Shown here: in pieces, positions 34,883-42,362 of the stretch | Position numbering within the stretch: position 1 is the first letter of the stretch | How the letters are laid out: each line of letters starts with the position of its first letter | Notes under the pieces: model-generated | Databases searched by the model: none | What the model was told of the DNA's origin: nothing | Seen by the model: the letters and a program-made list of their open reading frames with translations, nothing else | Position numbers and translations under genes: made by a program | DNA from: Planctomycetota bacterium | GTDB lineage: Bacteria > Planctomycetota > SZUA-567 | NCBI GenBank assembly: GCA_031269935.1 | Contig: JAISYL010000167.1 | Span: 1-63,942 of the forward strand | Reading direction: 5' to 3' | DNA: 63,942 nt

Positions 34883-35875
34883 TCACTTTCGGGAAAGCGC
34901 GAAAATCTTTTCGCTTTCCGCGGGCGCTTTTGCCTTGACGGTATCCATCAACGCCTTGTCGGCCATGTCGCCGAAACGTTTGGATTCCTCCGGGGACAAT
35001 TCGACGAAGACGATGTTGGCGGCTTGCGCTGCATCATAGGCGATCTTCATCTTTCCCCGGGCGTGCTCAATTACCTTGTGTTCGGCGAGTTCCATTTCCG
35101 CGACGAAAATTTCCTTCAATTCGGCGGGCATCCCGTCCCAGAAACCGGCATTGGCGAGGACGGGATTGCTCGGGCTGTAGAATGTTTGGGCGAGGCTGTG
35201 GCTTATCATCGGGATGAGGCCGAAATCGACAATCTCGGGGGGAGGCAGGACGAAGCCATCGATGACGCTGCGTTCGAGCGCGGTGAACAATTCGGCGTTG
35301 GGCATGGCGATGGGTTCGCAGTCGAGCAGACGCATGATGGGAATATTGGTGGGGGATACCCGGATGCGCAATCCGGCCAAATCCCGGAGGGTGGAAAAAG
35401 GCTTGCGGGTGAACAACTGGAATACGGAACCGGATCCTAGGCGTCCCACGTAGACGGCGTTGACTTTTTCCCGGTGTATTTCGTCCAGATACCTGAATAG
35501 CGGCGCTTTTCGTTCCTCCCACGGCATTAGCTGGGATAGGGCGAGGACGTCGATTTCGGGCATGACCGAGACATAATAGCTGCCGGCGGTGGCGATCATG
35601 TCAATCATGCCGGTGCGGACCGCTTCGATCTGCTCGTTGGCGGCGATGACCTCGACCCCGCCGCGATGATTGATTTTGAGCTTTCCGGGATATTTTTCGT
35701 CCGCCTTAGTTTGAACCGCTCCGAGATACTCGACAAAGCCAATGGTCACGCTATGATTGGGGGGGAGGCAGGTGACGGTATTGACGGTGAAAGCCGCGGC
35801 AAGGGCGGAAGCGGCCGGGCAAAAAATCGCGCTCAGGATTGCGGCCAGAAAACGCCGGGCAGCCATTTTTTTCAT
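34883..35875 (-). CDS. dctP: TRAP-type substrate-binding protein, DctP-like (system 2)
   Basis: 330 residues with a signal peptide (FLAAILSAIFCPAASALA). DctP features include LKINHRGGVEVIAANEQIEA, the hinge region, LAGLRIRVSPTNIPIMRLLD with the usual substrate-arginine position, and ELFTALERSVIDGF. It is not adjacent to its own permease genes. The likely partners are dctQ/dctM at 29661-27791, with the system 1 genes nested between. It is downstream of the SDR gene. Confidence 0.85.
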   Translation of the reverse strand: MKKMAARRFLAAILSAIFCPAASALAAAFTVNTVTCLPPNHSVTIGFVEYLGAVQTKADEKYPGKLKINHRGGVEVIAANEQIEAVRTGMIDMIATAGSYYVSVMPEIDVLALSQLMPWEERKAPLFRYLDEIHREKVNAVYVGRLGSGSVFQLFTRKPFSTLRDLAGLRIRVSPTNIPIMRLLDCEPIAMPNAELFTALERSVIDGFVLPPPEIVDFGLIPMISHSLAQTFYSPSNPVLANAGFWDGMPAELKEIFVAEMELAEHKVIEHARGKMKIAYDAAQAANIVFVELSPEESKRFGDMADKALMDTVKAKAPAESEKIFALSRK

Positions 35876-35944
35876 GCGCTTCTCCTTTTCGATGTCAAAA
35901 CGTCCCGCGACACATATTTCTCAATCGACGATATTCGACCCCGG

Positions 35945-36709
35945 TCACGCTCCGACCATCGCCAACCCGCCATTGCACAGCAGGAACTGCCCGGTCATAT
36001 GGCGGGAATCGTCGCCCGCCAGGAAAAATACCGGCCCGATCATGTCCTCGGGAGCGGCGATGCGGCCCAGGGGCGTGTTTTTAAGGATTTCCTCGCGGCG
36101 TCCGGTTTTCCAGTCGTGGCGATTCCTCAGGGTTTCCGTTTCCATGAAGGCGGCGCCAAGGGTGTTCACGCGAACGGCGGGAGCAAGGGCGCGGGCATAG
36201 GACTTGGTGACGCCGATGACTCCGTACTTGGCGGCGGCGTACTGGGGCGCGCGCGGGCTGCCGGCAATAACCACCTGGGAACCGATATTCACAATGGTTC
36301 CGCCTCTTTCCATCATCCGGGAACCAACCTCGTGGGTCATAAGCATGGTGCCTTTGACGTCCACGGCCAGGGTGTGATCAACGATTTTTTCATCCAGCTC
36401 GCGCCATGATTTTTGATTTACCGCCATGTCGCCGACGTTATTGACGAGTACGTCCACCCGGCCGAACTCACTGAACGAGGCTTCGGCGATTTTCTTGACG
36501 TCGGCGTGAATCGCGATATTGCCCTGAACGGTCGCCGCCCGTCGGCCGAGTTCCCTGACGCCGGCCGCCACCTCCTCGGCTCCCTTGGCCGAACTGTTGT
36601 AGTGAACCATCACATCGGCGCCTTCGCGGGCGAACGCGTTTGCCAGGGAGGCGCCGAATCCTCTTCCCGCGCCGGTCACCAGAACTATCTTGTCCTGAAA
36701 TCTTCCCAT
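35945..36709 (-). CDS. Short-chain dehydrogenase/reductase
   Basis: 254 residues. NAD(P)-binding TGAGRGFGASLA, NNVG, catalytic Ser in NIGSQ and the YxxxK pair in QYAAAKYG, and the C-terminal CNGGLAMVG. The substrate is unknown, presumably a hydroxy or oxo acid of the island. Start at MGRFQDK with a 'ggaga' site; the longer ORF frame is out-of-gene sequence. Confidence 0.9.
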   Translation of the reverse strand: MGRFQDKIVLVTGAGRGFGASLANAFAREGADVMVHYNSSAKGAEEVAAGVRELGRRAATVQGNIAIHADVKKIAEASFSEFGRVDVLVNNVGDMAVNQKSWRELDEKIVDHTLAVDVKGTMLMTHEVGSRMMERGGTIVNIGSQVVIAGSPRAPQYAAAKYGVIGVTKSYARALAPAVRVNTLGAAFMETETLRNRHDWKTGRREEILKNTPLGRIAAPEDMIGPVFFLAGDDSRHMTGQFLLCNGGLAMVGA

Positions 36710-36779
36710 CGCCGTCGTCTCCGTTTTGCCGGGGCGGCACCCGCGCGGGGTCCGGGCGCCGCCATGCCATGAAGCGCCG

Positions 36780-37964
36780 CTACTCGAGCGAAGCCGCCAG
36801 TTTTTTGAAATCCTCGTCGCTGACGAGGGATTTGGAGGCGATGGCGCGCGCCTTGACCTTGGCCAGAAGTTCGGTTTTTCTTTCCTTGTCCAAATCAATG
36901 CCCAACTCCCCGCATTTTATGTCGATGGACGCCGCTCCGCTCTTTTTCCCGACCACGATGCGCCGGGGAGTGTCCAGAATGGCCGCCGAATACGGTTCGA
37001 TGGCGTGCGGCAAATGGAATTGGGCGCTCACCGCCCCCGTCTCCCGCACAAAGAGATTGTCCCCGACCACCGGTTTCCATGGTTCCAGGGAGTACTTCGC
37101 GGTTTTGCGCAAATATTCCGAGGCGGCGCGGATTTTTTCCATCCTGTAACCGCAGTCGCAGCCATAGAGGATTTCAAGCGCCATGGCGATTTCCGGAAGG
37201 TTGGCGTTGCCGCCGCGCTCGCCGATGCCGTCGATCGTTCCGTGAATCCATTGCGCGCCGGCCTTCGCCGCCGCGAGGGAGTTGGCCGTGGCCAAACCGA
37301 AGTCGTTATGGCCGTGAAAATGGATGGGGGTTCCCCTGTCGAACCACCCTTGCGCCCGCTTGACGAGAAATGACACCGCTTCGGGAACGGCAATCCCCAT
37401 CGTGTCGACGATGGCGAACTCGCTAGCCCCCGCGTCGCGGGCGGTTTTGTATACCGTTTCCAGGAAGCCAAGATCCGCACGGGTGGCGTCGACGCCGAAA
37501 TAGGCCACTTTGACGCCCAATGCGATTGCGCGTTCAATCGACGTTTTGACCCGGTTAAGTACGGTTTCGCGGGTGATGTTGAGCGCCTTCATCTTGCCTT
37601 CCGCGACTGGAGCCTCGATAACGCACGCCTTGAGTCCGAGTTCCGCGACCGCGTCCACATCCGGCGCCAGGGCGCGGGAGAATCCCCAAATTTCGGCGGA
37701 AAGGCCGGCTTTGCTGATCATTCGAATCGCTTGCGCATCCTCTTCCGAGACGCGCGGGAAACCGGCCTCTATTCTCGCCGCCCCGAGCGAATCCACAATT
37801 CTGGCGATCGACAGCTTCTCCTCCGGGTCGAAGACGACGCCCACGGCCTGTTCGCCATCCCTGAGGGTGGTGTCGTAAAACTTGGGAGCGGGCATTTTCG
37901 GCCCGTCAAGGGCGGCCTTGTTAAGATCGCCCGTCCACACCTGATCGGCTTTGATATTGGCCAT
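36780..37964 (-). CDS. Homocitrate/isopropylmalate/citramalate-synthase-like enzyme
   Basis: 394 residues, HMGL-like TIM barrel. FYDTTLRDGEQAVGV carries the metal and acetyl-CoA-enzyme motif, then HFHGHNDFGLATANS (metal histidines) and IDGIGERGGNANL. The C-terminal part (HLPHAIEPYSAAILDTPR, VVGKKSGAAS) resembles the NifV/AksA linker, and the LeuA allosteric domain is absent. It would condense an acyl-CoA with a 2-oxo acid, or run the reverse cleavage. It starts 3 bp after the stop of the FAA-family gene. Confidence 0.83.
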   Translation of the reverse strand: MANIKADQVWTGDLNKAALDGPKMPAPKFYDTTLRDGEQAVGVVFDPEEKLSIARIVDSLGAARIEAGFPRVSEEDAQAIRMISKAGLSAEIWGFSRALAPDVDAVAELGLKACVIEAPVAEGKMKALNITRETVLNRVKTSIERAIALGVKVAYFGVDATRADLGFLETVYKTARDAGASEFAIVDTMGIAVPEAVSFLVKRAQGWFDRGTPIHFHGHNDFGLATANSLAAAKAGAQWIHGTIDGIGERGGNANLPEIAMALEILYGCDCGYRMEKIRAASEYLRKTAKYSLEPWKPVVGDNLFVRETGAVSAQFHLPHAIEPYSAAILDTPRRIVVGKKSGAASIDIKCGELGIDLDKERKTELLAKVKARAIASKSLVSDEDFKKLAASLE

Positions 37965-37966
37965 GA

Positions 37967-38863
37967 TTAGAACCCTTCAAATTCAGGGGCGGCGACGCCG
38001 TACGCCTCTTTCCAGGAAACCACCTTATTCCGGAGAATGCCGATTTTTTCAATCTCCGCCTCGATGACGTCGCCAGGCTTGAGGTACCAGGCCCATTTAT
38101 CGGCGCTGAAGGCGGCAACGCCCGACACCGTCCCCGTGGTAAGAATGTCGCCGGGGGAGTAGCCGGCGGGGGAGAATTTCGAAATAATCTGATTCAGCGT
38201 CACCGCCATTTTCCCGGTATTTGATTTCTGGCGCTTTTCGCCGTTGACGCGGAGTTCCATGTCCAGATTGTAGGGATCTCCGACTTCGTCGGGCGTCACT
38301 ATCCATGGACCGAGGGGGCAGAAGGTGTCGATGGATTTGCTGAAACTGAAATTATCGGAATCCATTTCGCGGCGTTGAATGTCGCGCGCGGTGATATCGT
38401 TGAAGATGACGTAGCCGCCGACATAATCCATTGCCTCGGATTCGGGGATGAATTTGCCCTTTTTTCCCATGACCACGCTGAATTCAAGCTCATAATCAAG
38501 TTCTTTGGTCAAATGCTGGGGATAAACGATATTTTCATCGGGTCCGACGACGGCGTCGGGATTCTGGAAGAAAACGATCCATGGTTTTATGGCATGGCCC
38601 CAATCCGCCTTGTCGCCCTCTTCGGCGTGTTCGCGGAAATTACCGGCGGTGTGGAATATTTTCTTGGGAAAGATGGGCGCGGTCAACTTGATTTCATCGA
38701 ACTTGAAGCGTTTCGTCGTCAGGCGCTTTTCCGCTTCCTTGGCGACGGGATGGCCAAGCTCGAACAGGGTGCGCATGTCGGGAATATCCACGACGGCAAG
38801 CTCGCCGTCGTCGAGCGCACCCACGTAAGCATGGTTCCCTTTGGTGAAAGCAGCGAGTTTCAT
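37967..38863 (-). CDS. Fumarylacetoacetate hydrolase (FAH) family protein
   Basis: 298 residues. The FAH-domain ligands are visible: FHTAGNFREHAEE, ELDYELEFSVVMGKKG (Glu pair for the metal), GGYVIFNDITARDIQRRE, and LTTGTVSGVAAF at the end. Members hydrolyse C-C bonds in 3-oxo or acylpyruvate-type acids, or hydrate/decarboxylate oxo acids. It is the first gene of the island operon after the promoter at 38951-39017. The ATG has a 'gggaga' site. Confidence 0.88.
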   Translation of the reverse strand: MKLAAFTKGNHAYVGALDDGELAVVDIPDMRTLFELGHPVAKEAEKRLTTKRFKFDEIKLTAPIFPKKIFHTAGNFREHAEEGDKADWGHAIKPWIVFFQNPDAVVGPDENIVYPQHLTKELDYELEFSVVMGKKGKFIPESEAMDYVGGYVIFNDITARDIQRREMDSDNFSFSKSIDTFCPLGPWIVTPDEVGDPYNLDMELRVNGEKRQKSNTGKMAVTLNQIISKFSPAGYSPGDILTTGTVSGVAAFSADKWAWYLKPGDVIEAEIEKIGILRNKVVSWKEAYGVAAPEFEGF

Positions 38864-38950
38864 GAAGTTTCTCCCAAAAAAGAATGCAAAATTCCGTACT
38901 TCACGCCGATTTCGGCAAACCGCGGCAAAAGGCCTGCGGATCAATTTGAA

Positions 38951-39017
38951 AAAATACCGGCAATCGCATCCCCGATCCAATAATAAATTTTGCGCGCGCC
39001 ATAGAATTTTCTTATGG
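38951..39017 (-). promoter_or_regulatory. Promoter with LysR-type box upstream of the FAH-family gene
   Basis: On the minus strand: palindrome CCATA-N9-TATGG (38999-39017, containing the ATA-N9-TAT form of T-N11-A), then -35 TTGGAT (38980-38975), 18-nt spacer, -10 TATTTT (38956-38951). The same arrangement, with identical distances, is found at 39962-40028. Confidence 0.65.
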
Positions 39018-39030
39018 AACGGCTGCCGGG

Positions 39031-39921
39031 TCAGTGGCAGGCCTGCGTCAACAATGTACTCAGGGATTGACCATATTTTCCCGCCGCATATATCCTTTCC
39101 AGGTTTATCCCCGTCGAAATGCCCATTCGGGAAAACATTTCCACCAGAATTTCCGTCTGGGTGTTCCCTTTGGCGCCGGGAGCGTATGGGCAGCCTCCAA
39201 GGCCTCCGACGGCGCAGTCGAATCTGGTTATTCCAGCTTGGAGCGCGGCAAAATTATTGGCGAACTCCAGGCCATGATACTTGTGGAAATGAACCGCCAA
39301 GCCCGCCTTACTCAACTTCCCTTTGATTGTTTTTGGAATGGTATGTGCCGACGCCGGGTTTGCCATGCCTGTGGTGTCGCCAAGCGATATTTCGTATGAG
39401 CCGAATCCCTCCAGCGCCATAGCCAGTTCGATCGCCTTTTCCCGGGAAATATTTCCTTCCATGGGGCAGCCGAAGACGGTTGCGATATACGAGCGGACGC
39501 GAACGCCGTTCTTTCCGGCCACGGAGTTAATTTTTTCAATTTCCCGCAACGAATCGTCAATGCTCATGTTGAGATTTTTTTTGTTGTGGCTTTCGCTGGT
39601 GCTTAAAATGGTCACCACTTCATCAAGACCGCATTCCATTGCGAGTTCCAGGCCGCGCAGGTTGGGAACGAGGGCATTGTACACCACCCCCTCCCTGCGG
39701 GTTATGCCATTGCATACTGCTTTCGCGTCCCGCATTTGCGGAATCCACTTGGGATGGGTGAACGAGGCAATCTCTATCTTTTTGCATCCCGCATCGGCAA
39801 TTAATTCAATAAGTTTGATTTTTTCCGATGTGGGGATGAAATCTGGTTCGGGTTGCAAGCCGTCCCTTGGGGCGACGTCAAAAATCTCCACGGCATCGAT
39901 GGATTGGAAAAAGTTGACCAT
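39031..39921 (-). CDS. HMG-CoA-lyase-like (HMGL family) enzyme
   Basis: 296 residues. Family motifs DVAPRDGLQPEPDFI, KKIEIASFTHP, ISLGDTTGMANP and the signature GGLGGCPYAPGAKGNTQTE. The metal-ligand stretch reads VHFHKYHGLEFANN: both histidines are kept, but the following Asp (HxHD in lyases) is Lys, so the reaction may differ. The base composition looks a bit less GC-rich than the neighbours. ATG at 39921 was chosen (AGAGG nine bases upstream); ATG at 39930 is also possible. It has its own LysR-box promoter. Confidence 0.83.
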   Translation of the reverse strand: MVNFFQSIDAVEIFDVAPRDGLQPEPDFIPTSEKIKLIELIADAGCKKIEIASFTHPKWIPQMRDAKAVCNGITRREGVVYNALVPNLRGLELAMECGLDEVVTILSTSESHNKKNLNMSIDDSLREIEKINSVAGKNGVRVRSYIATVFGCPMEGNISREKAIELAMALEGFGSYEISLGDTTGMANPASAHTIPKTIKGKLSKAGLAVHFHKYHGLEFANNFAALQAGITRFDCAVGGLGGCPYAPGAKGNTQTEILVEMFSRMGISTGINLERIYAAGKYGQSLSTLLTQACH

Positions 39922-39961
39922 TGTTGGCATCCTCTGTAATCGCGGCACGCAAATTTGACAT

Positions 39962-40028
39962 ACAATACCCCTTAATCGGTGATGCATCCAATAATATATT
40001 TTTACATTGCCATACTATTTTCTTATGG
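39962..40028 (-). promoter_or_regulatory. Promoter with LysR-type box upstream of the HMGL-family gene
   Basis: On the minus strand: CCATA-N9-TATGG (40010-40028), 18 bp gap, -35 TTGGAT (39991-39986), 18-nt spacer, -10 TATTGT (39967-39962). Matches the FAH-gene promoter in box sequence and spacing. Confidence 0.65.
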
Positions 40029-40152
40029 AACAGTTGCCTTTGCGATTCTTGCCGGAACGGATCGTATAATGGCCCGGGAATTTACGACAGTGGTTCGTGC
40101 AACAGTCTGCCGATGAGTATATGAATCCATTTCATAGCCATGGAGGCAGGTG

Positions 40153-40301
40153 ATGCGCAAGGGTTATACCGCGGCATTCAAGGTAAAGGTGATGTTTGAA
40201 GTCGTTGCGGGACAGCGTAACTTGTAGAATTACTGGCGGGCGATCCGGAATTGTTCTTGGGCAAGCGCCGCCTCAAGGACATCTTCGATGTTCCACAATA
40301 G
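40153..40301 (+). pseudogene. IS3-type transposase OrfA relic
   Basis: The frame MRKGYTAAFKVKVMFEVV reads like the start of IS3-family OrfA (helix-turn-helix N-terminus). After QRNL the frame is lost by a 1-nt shift and continues as VELLAGDPELFLGKRRLKDI to a stop at 40299. No inverted repeats or OrfB are seen. It is therefore a short, frame-broken remnant. The region 39922-40421 otherwise holds only the LysR-box promoter. Confidence 0.6.
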
Positions 40302-40421
40302 CCGCGGGACAGCACCCGGTCTCAAGCTAGAGCTATACCGAAAACATTTTGGGCTTCGGACAACCATCGTTCCCAAACGAATGCTTTGCGTCGGGTCCCA
40401 ACCGAATCGTCATTCCCGGCC

Positions 40422-41432
40422 TTAGCCTTGGGCGGAATCCTCCCCCCAAAGGCGGTAAACCGCCAAGCTCATCTTTTCCCTCGCGTCGCCCCCGGGAAGG
40501 GAACAGAGGCGCACTTGGCGGGAATCGGGAAAATGCCTTTCCCAGGCCCGGTCCTCCAGTCTCGGCGGCAGATCGGATTTATTCAAAACCAGCAAAATCG
40601 GCGGCGCCGGGGCCGGTCCTTCCCTTAACAGCCTGGCCGTCAAGCCGGCGGCCGCCTCGGCCGTTTTTCCCCAGGGCCGCGAGGAATCGCAAACAAAAGC
40701 CACCGCCCCGGCTTGGCGAAGATGGGCGGCGGCCCGGTTGCCCGCTTCCAGCTCCAATCCGCCGGCGGCGGGGGAAAAGCCGGGCAAATCGCTTATCCTG
40801 ACGACAAAGCCGCCAAGGTCGATCATTTCCTCAACCACATCTCGGGTGGCTCCGGCTTCCGAATGCACAAAAGCTCGTTCATAACCGGCCAACCGGTTCA
40901 TGAGACTGCTCTTCCCGACATTCGGCGGCCCGGCCAACATCAAGCGATGCGTCCGCAGCAGTTCGATCGGAAAATCGATCCTTCCGGCGCGAAATTCCAA
41001 TACGGCGGCGGCCTGCTCCGGGGTCAGGCATTGAGCCAAAAAGGGATCCAGCCGATCGTCCATTTCCCCAAGCCGGGCGGACGACTCGGCCGAATCGTTT
41101 TTAACTTGTTGGAATCCCATCTGTTGTAAGTAATTGCGAATGTTGTGGCCAACCAGCCGGCCGCCATGGGAGGTCAAGATTCTCACGCCGGTCTCCGGGC
41201 AGGCCAGAACGATTTCGTCAAGAAGGTTGTTTTCCCCGTCCCGCAACCAGCCGTAAGCCAACTCGGTTGGTTGCAGGCGCTTTCCCGGCCGCGAATTTTT
41301 TTCCCCCCCCAATCGAAGATCAAGGGCGGCGGACAATTCGCTCTCGGCGGCATAAACCTGAAAAACGCCCAGGGCCCCGATTCCATCGCAACTGGCTTGC
41401 ACAAATGCCTTTGTCTTAAAAAACGGACCCAT
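40422..41432 (-). CDS. MnmE/TrmE-like GTPase, shortened
   Basis: 336 residues. The N-terminal part resembles the MnmE folate/dimerisation domain (NLLDEIVLACPETGVRILTS, then HGG), and a G domain follows (GPPNVGKSSLMNRLAGYERA, GATRDVVEE, DLPG, NKSD). MnmE normally has about 450 residues and ends with a C-[ILV]-G-K cysteine loop; here only ~20 residues follow the G domain and no such motif is present. It may be a paralogue that does not modify tRNA. A good 'ggggaggggc' ribosome site fixes the start. Confidence 0.72.
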   Translation of the reverse strand: MGPFFKTKAFVQASCDGIGALGVFQVYAAESELSAALDLRLGGEKNSRPGKRLQPTELAYGWLRDGENNLLDEIVLACPETGVRILTSHGGRLVGHNIRNYLQQMGFQQVKNDSAESSARLGEMDDRLDPFLAQCLTPEQAAAVLEFRAGRIDFPIELLRTHRLMLAGPPNVGKSSLMNRLAGYERAFVHSEAGATRDVVEEMIDLGGFVVRISDLPGFSPAAGGLELEAGNRAAAHLRQAGAVAFVCDSSRPWGKTAEAAAGLTARLLREGPAPAPPILLVLNKSDLPPRLEDRAWERHFPDSRQVRLCSLPGGDAREKMSLAVYRLWGEDSAQG

Positions 41433-41598
41433 GCCCCTCCCCTTGCCCCGCAACCCGGAAATTCCGGACGGAGTCCGGAAGCCTTCCCGCGGCTTCCCTT
41501 TTGTAAAAAATTTCCCGCCCCTGTCAATTTCTTACCCTAGGAAAAACATGTCCTTATCCAAAAGGAAAGGAAGAACCGGCAACTCCGGGAAAAATCCC

Positions 41599-41627
41599 TT
41601 GACGCACTATATGCGGGCATATAACAT
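41599..41627 (+). promoter_or_regulatory. Candidate promoter of the nrdR-nrdD operon
   Basis: TTGACG, 17-nt spacer, TAACAT, in an AT-rich stretch ~210 bp before nrdR. The overlapping 'cactatatgcg' has a partial fit to an NrdR box (CACTATAT half). The rest of 41433-41835 shows no convincing gene. Confidence 0.4.
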
Positions 41628-41835
41628 TACCTTGGGCACTATTGATAGTTATTTATGGGAACAAAAATATCCGAATAAGATTGAAGGATCTGATAAATTT
41701 AAGGTTGTGAATCTTGCCGCGGCGCCTGCCCCGGGGGAAAACCAAAATATAGACCGATACTTATCCGGGCCGCCCCTGTCCGGAGGGAGGTTATTTATTT
41801 TCATAAGTTACGATTATAGTTGAAAGGAGCGAGGC

Positions 41836-42348
41836 GTGCGCTGTCCTTTCTGCAAAGACATAAACGACAAGGTATGCGACACCAGGATGTCGGAGGACGG
41901 TTTGGTCGTACGCCGCCGCCGGGAATGCCTGAGTTGCGGCAAGCGGTTCACCACTCATGAAAGATTGGATGTAATGCCGGTTCGGGTAATAAAAAAAAAC
42001 GGCCGGCGCGAACCCTTCGATCACAACAAGATTTTGAACGGCATCCTCCGGGCGGTGGAAAAGCGTTCCGTATCGGTGGATACGGCCGAGGATCTGGTCG
42101 ACGCCCTGGAAAGGGAACTCTTTGACAGCCGGGCGCGGGAAATATCCACCCGGCGCATCGGGGAACTGGTGATGCTCAAGCTCAAGGCCCTGGACGAGGT
42201 GGCATATGTCCGCTTCGCCTCGGTTTACCGGGAATACAAGGCCTTGGACGAGTTCATCCAGGAAATCCAGACCATTTCGGAACTGGAGGGAACGCCGCCG
42301 GAGCCGGCGGACGCCCGATCCGGAGCCGGGGAGGGGGTGACCGGTTGA
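41836..42348 (+). CDS. nrdR: Transcriptional repressor NrdR
   Basis: Zinc-ribbon and ATP-cone repressor of ribonucleotide reductase genes. 170 residues. Zinc ribbon MRCPFCKDIN ... CLSCGKRFTT, then the ATP-cone VIKKNGRREPFDHNKILNGI. Starts with GTG after an 'aaaggagcgaggc' site. It is the first gene of the nrd operon and its stop overlaps the long-form start of nrdD. Confidence 0.95.
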   Translation: MRCPFCKDINDKVCDTRMSEDGLVVRRRRECLSCGKRFTTHERLDVMPVRVIKKNGRREPFDHNKILNGILRAVEKRSVSVDTAEDLVDALERELFDSRAREISTRRIGELVMLKLKALDEVAYVRFASVYREYKALDEFIQEIQTISELEGTPPEPADARSGAGEGVTG

Positions 42349-42362
42349 CAAAAGGGGAAAGC

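Noticed and set aside
41548-41823. 91-codon plus-strand ORF (MSLSKRKGRTGNSG...) directly upstream of nrdR
   Set aside because: It has an 'aggaa' upstream, but its third codon positions are AT-rich, unlike the neighbours, and the nrdR promoter lies inside it. Probably leader sequence.
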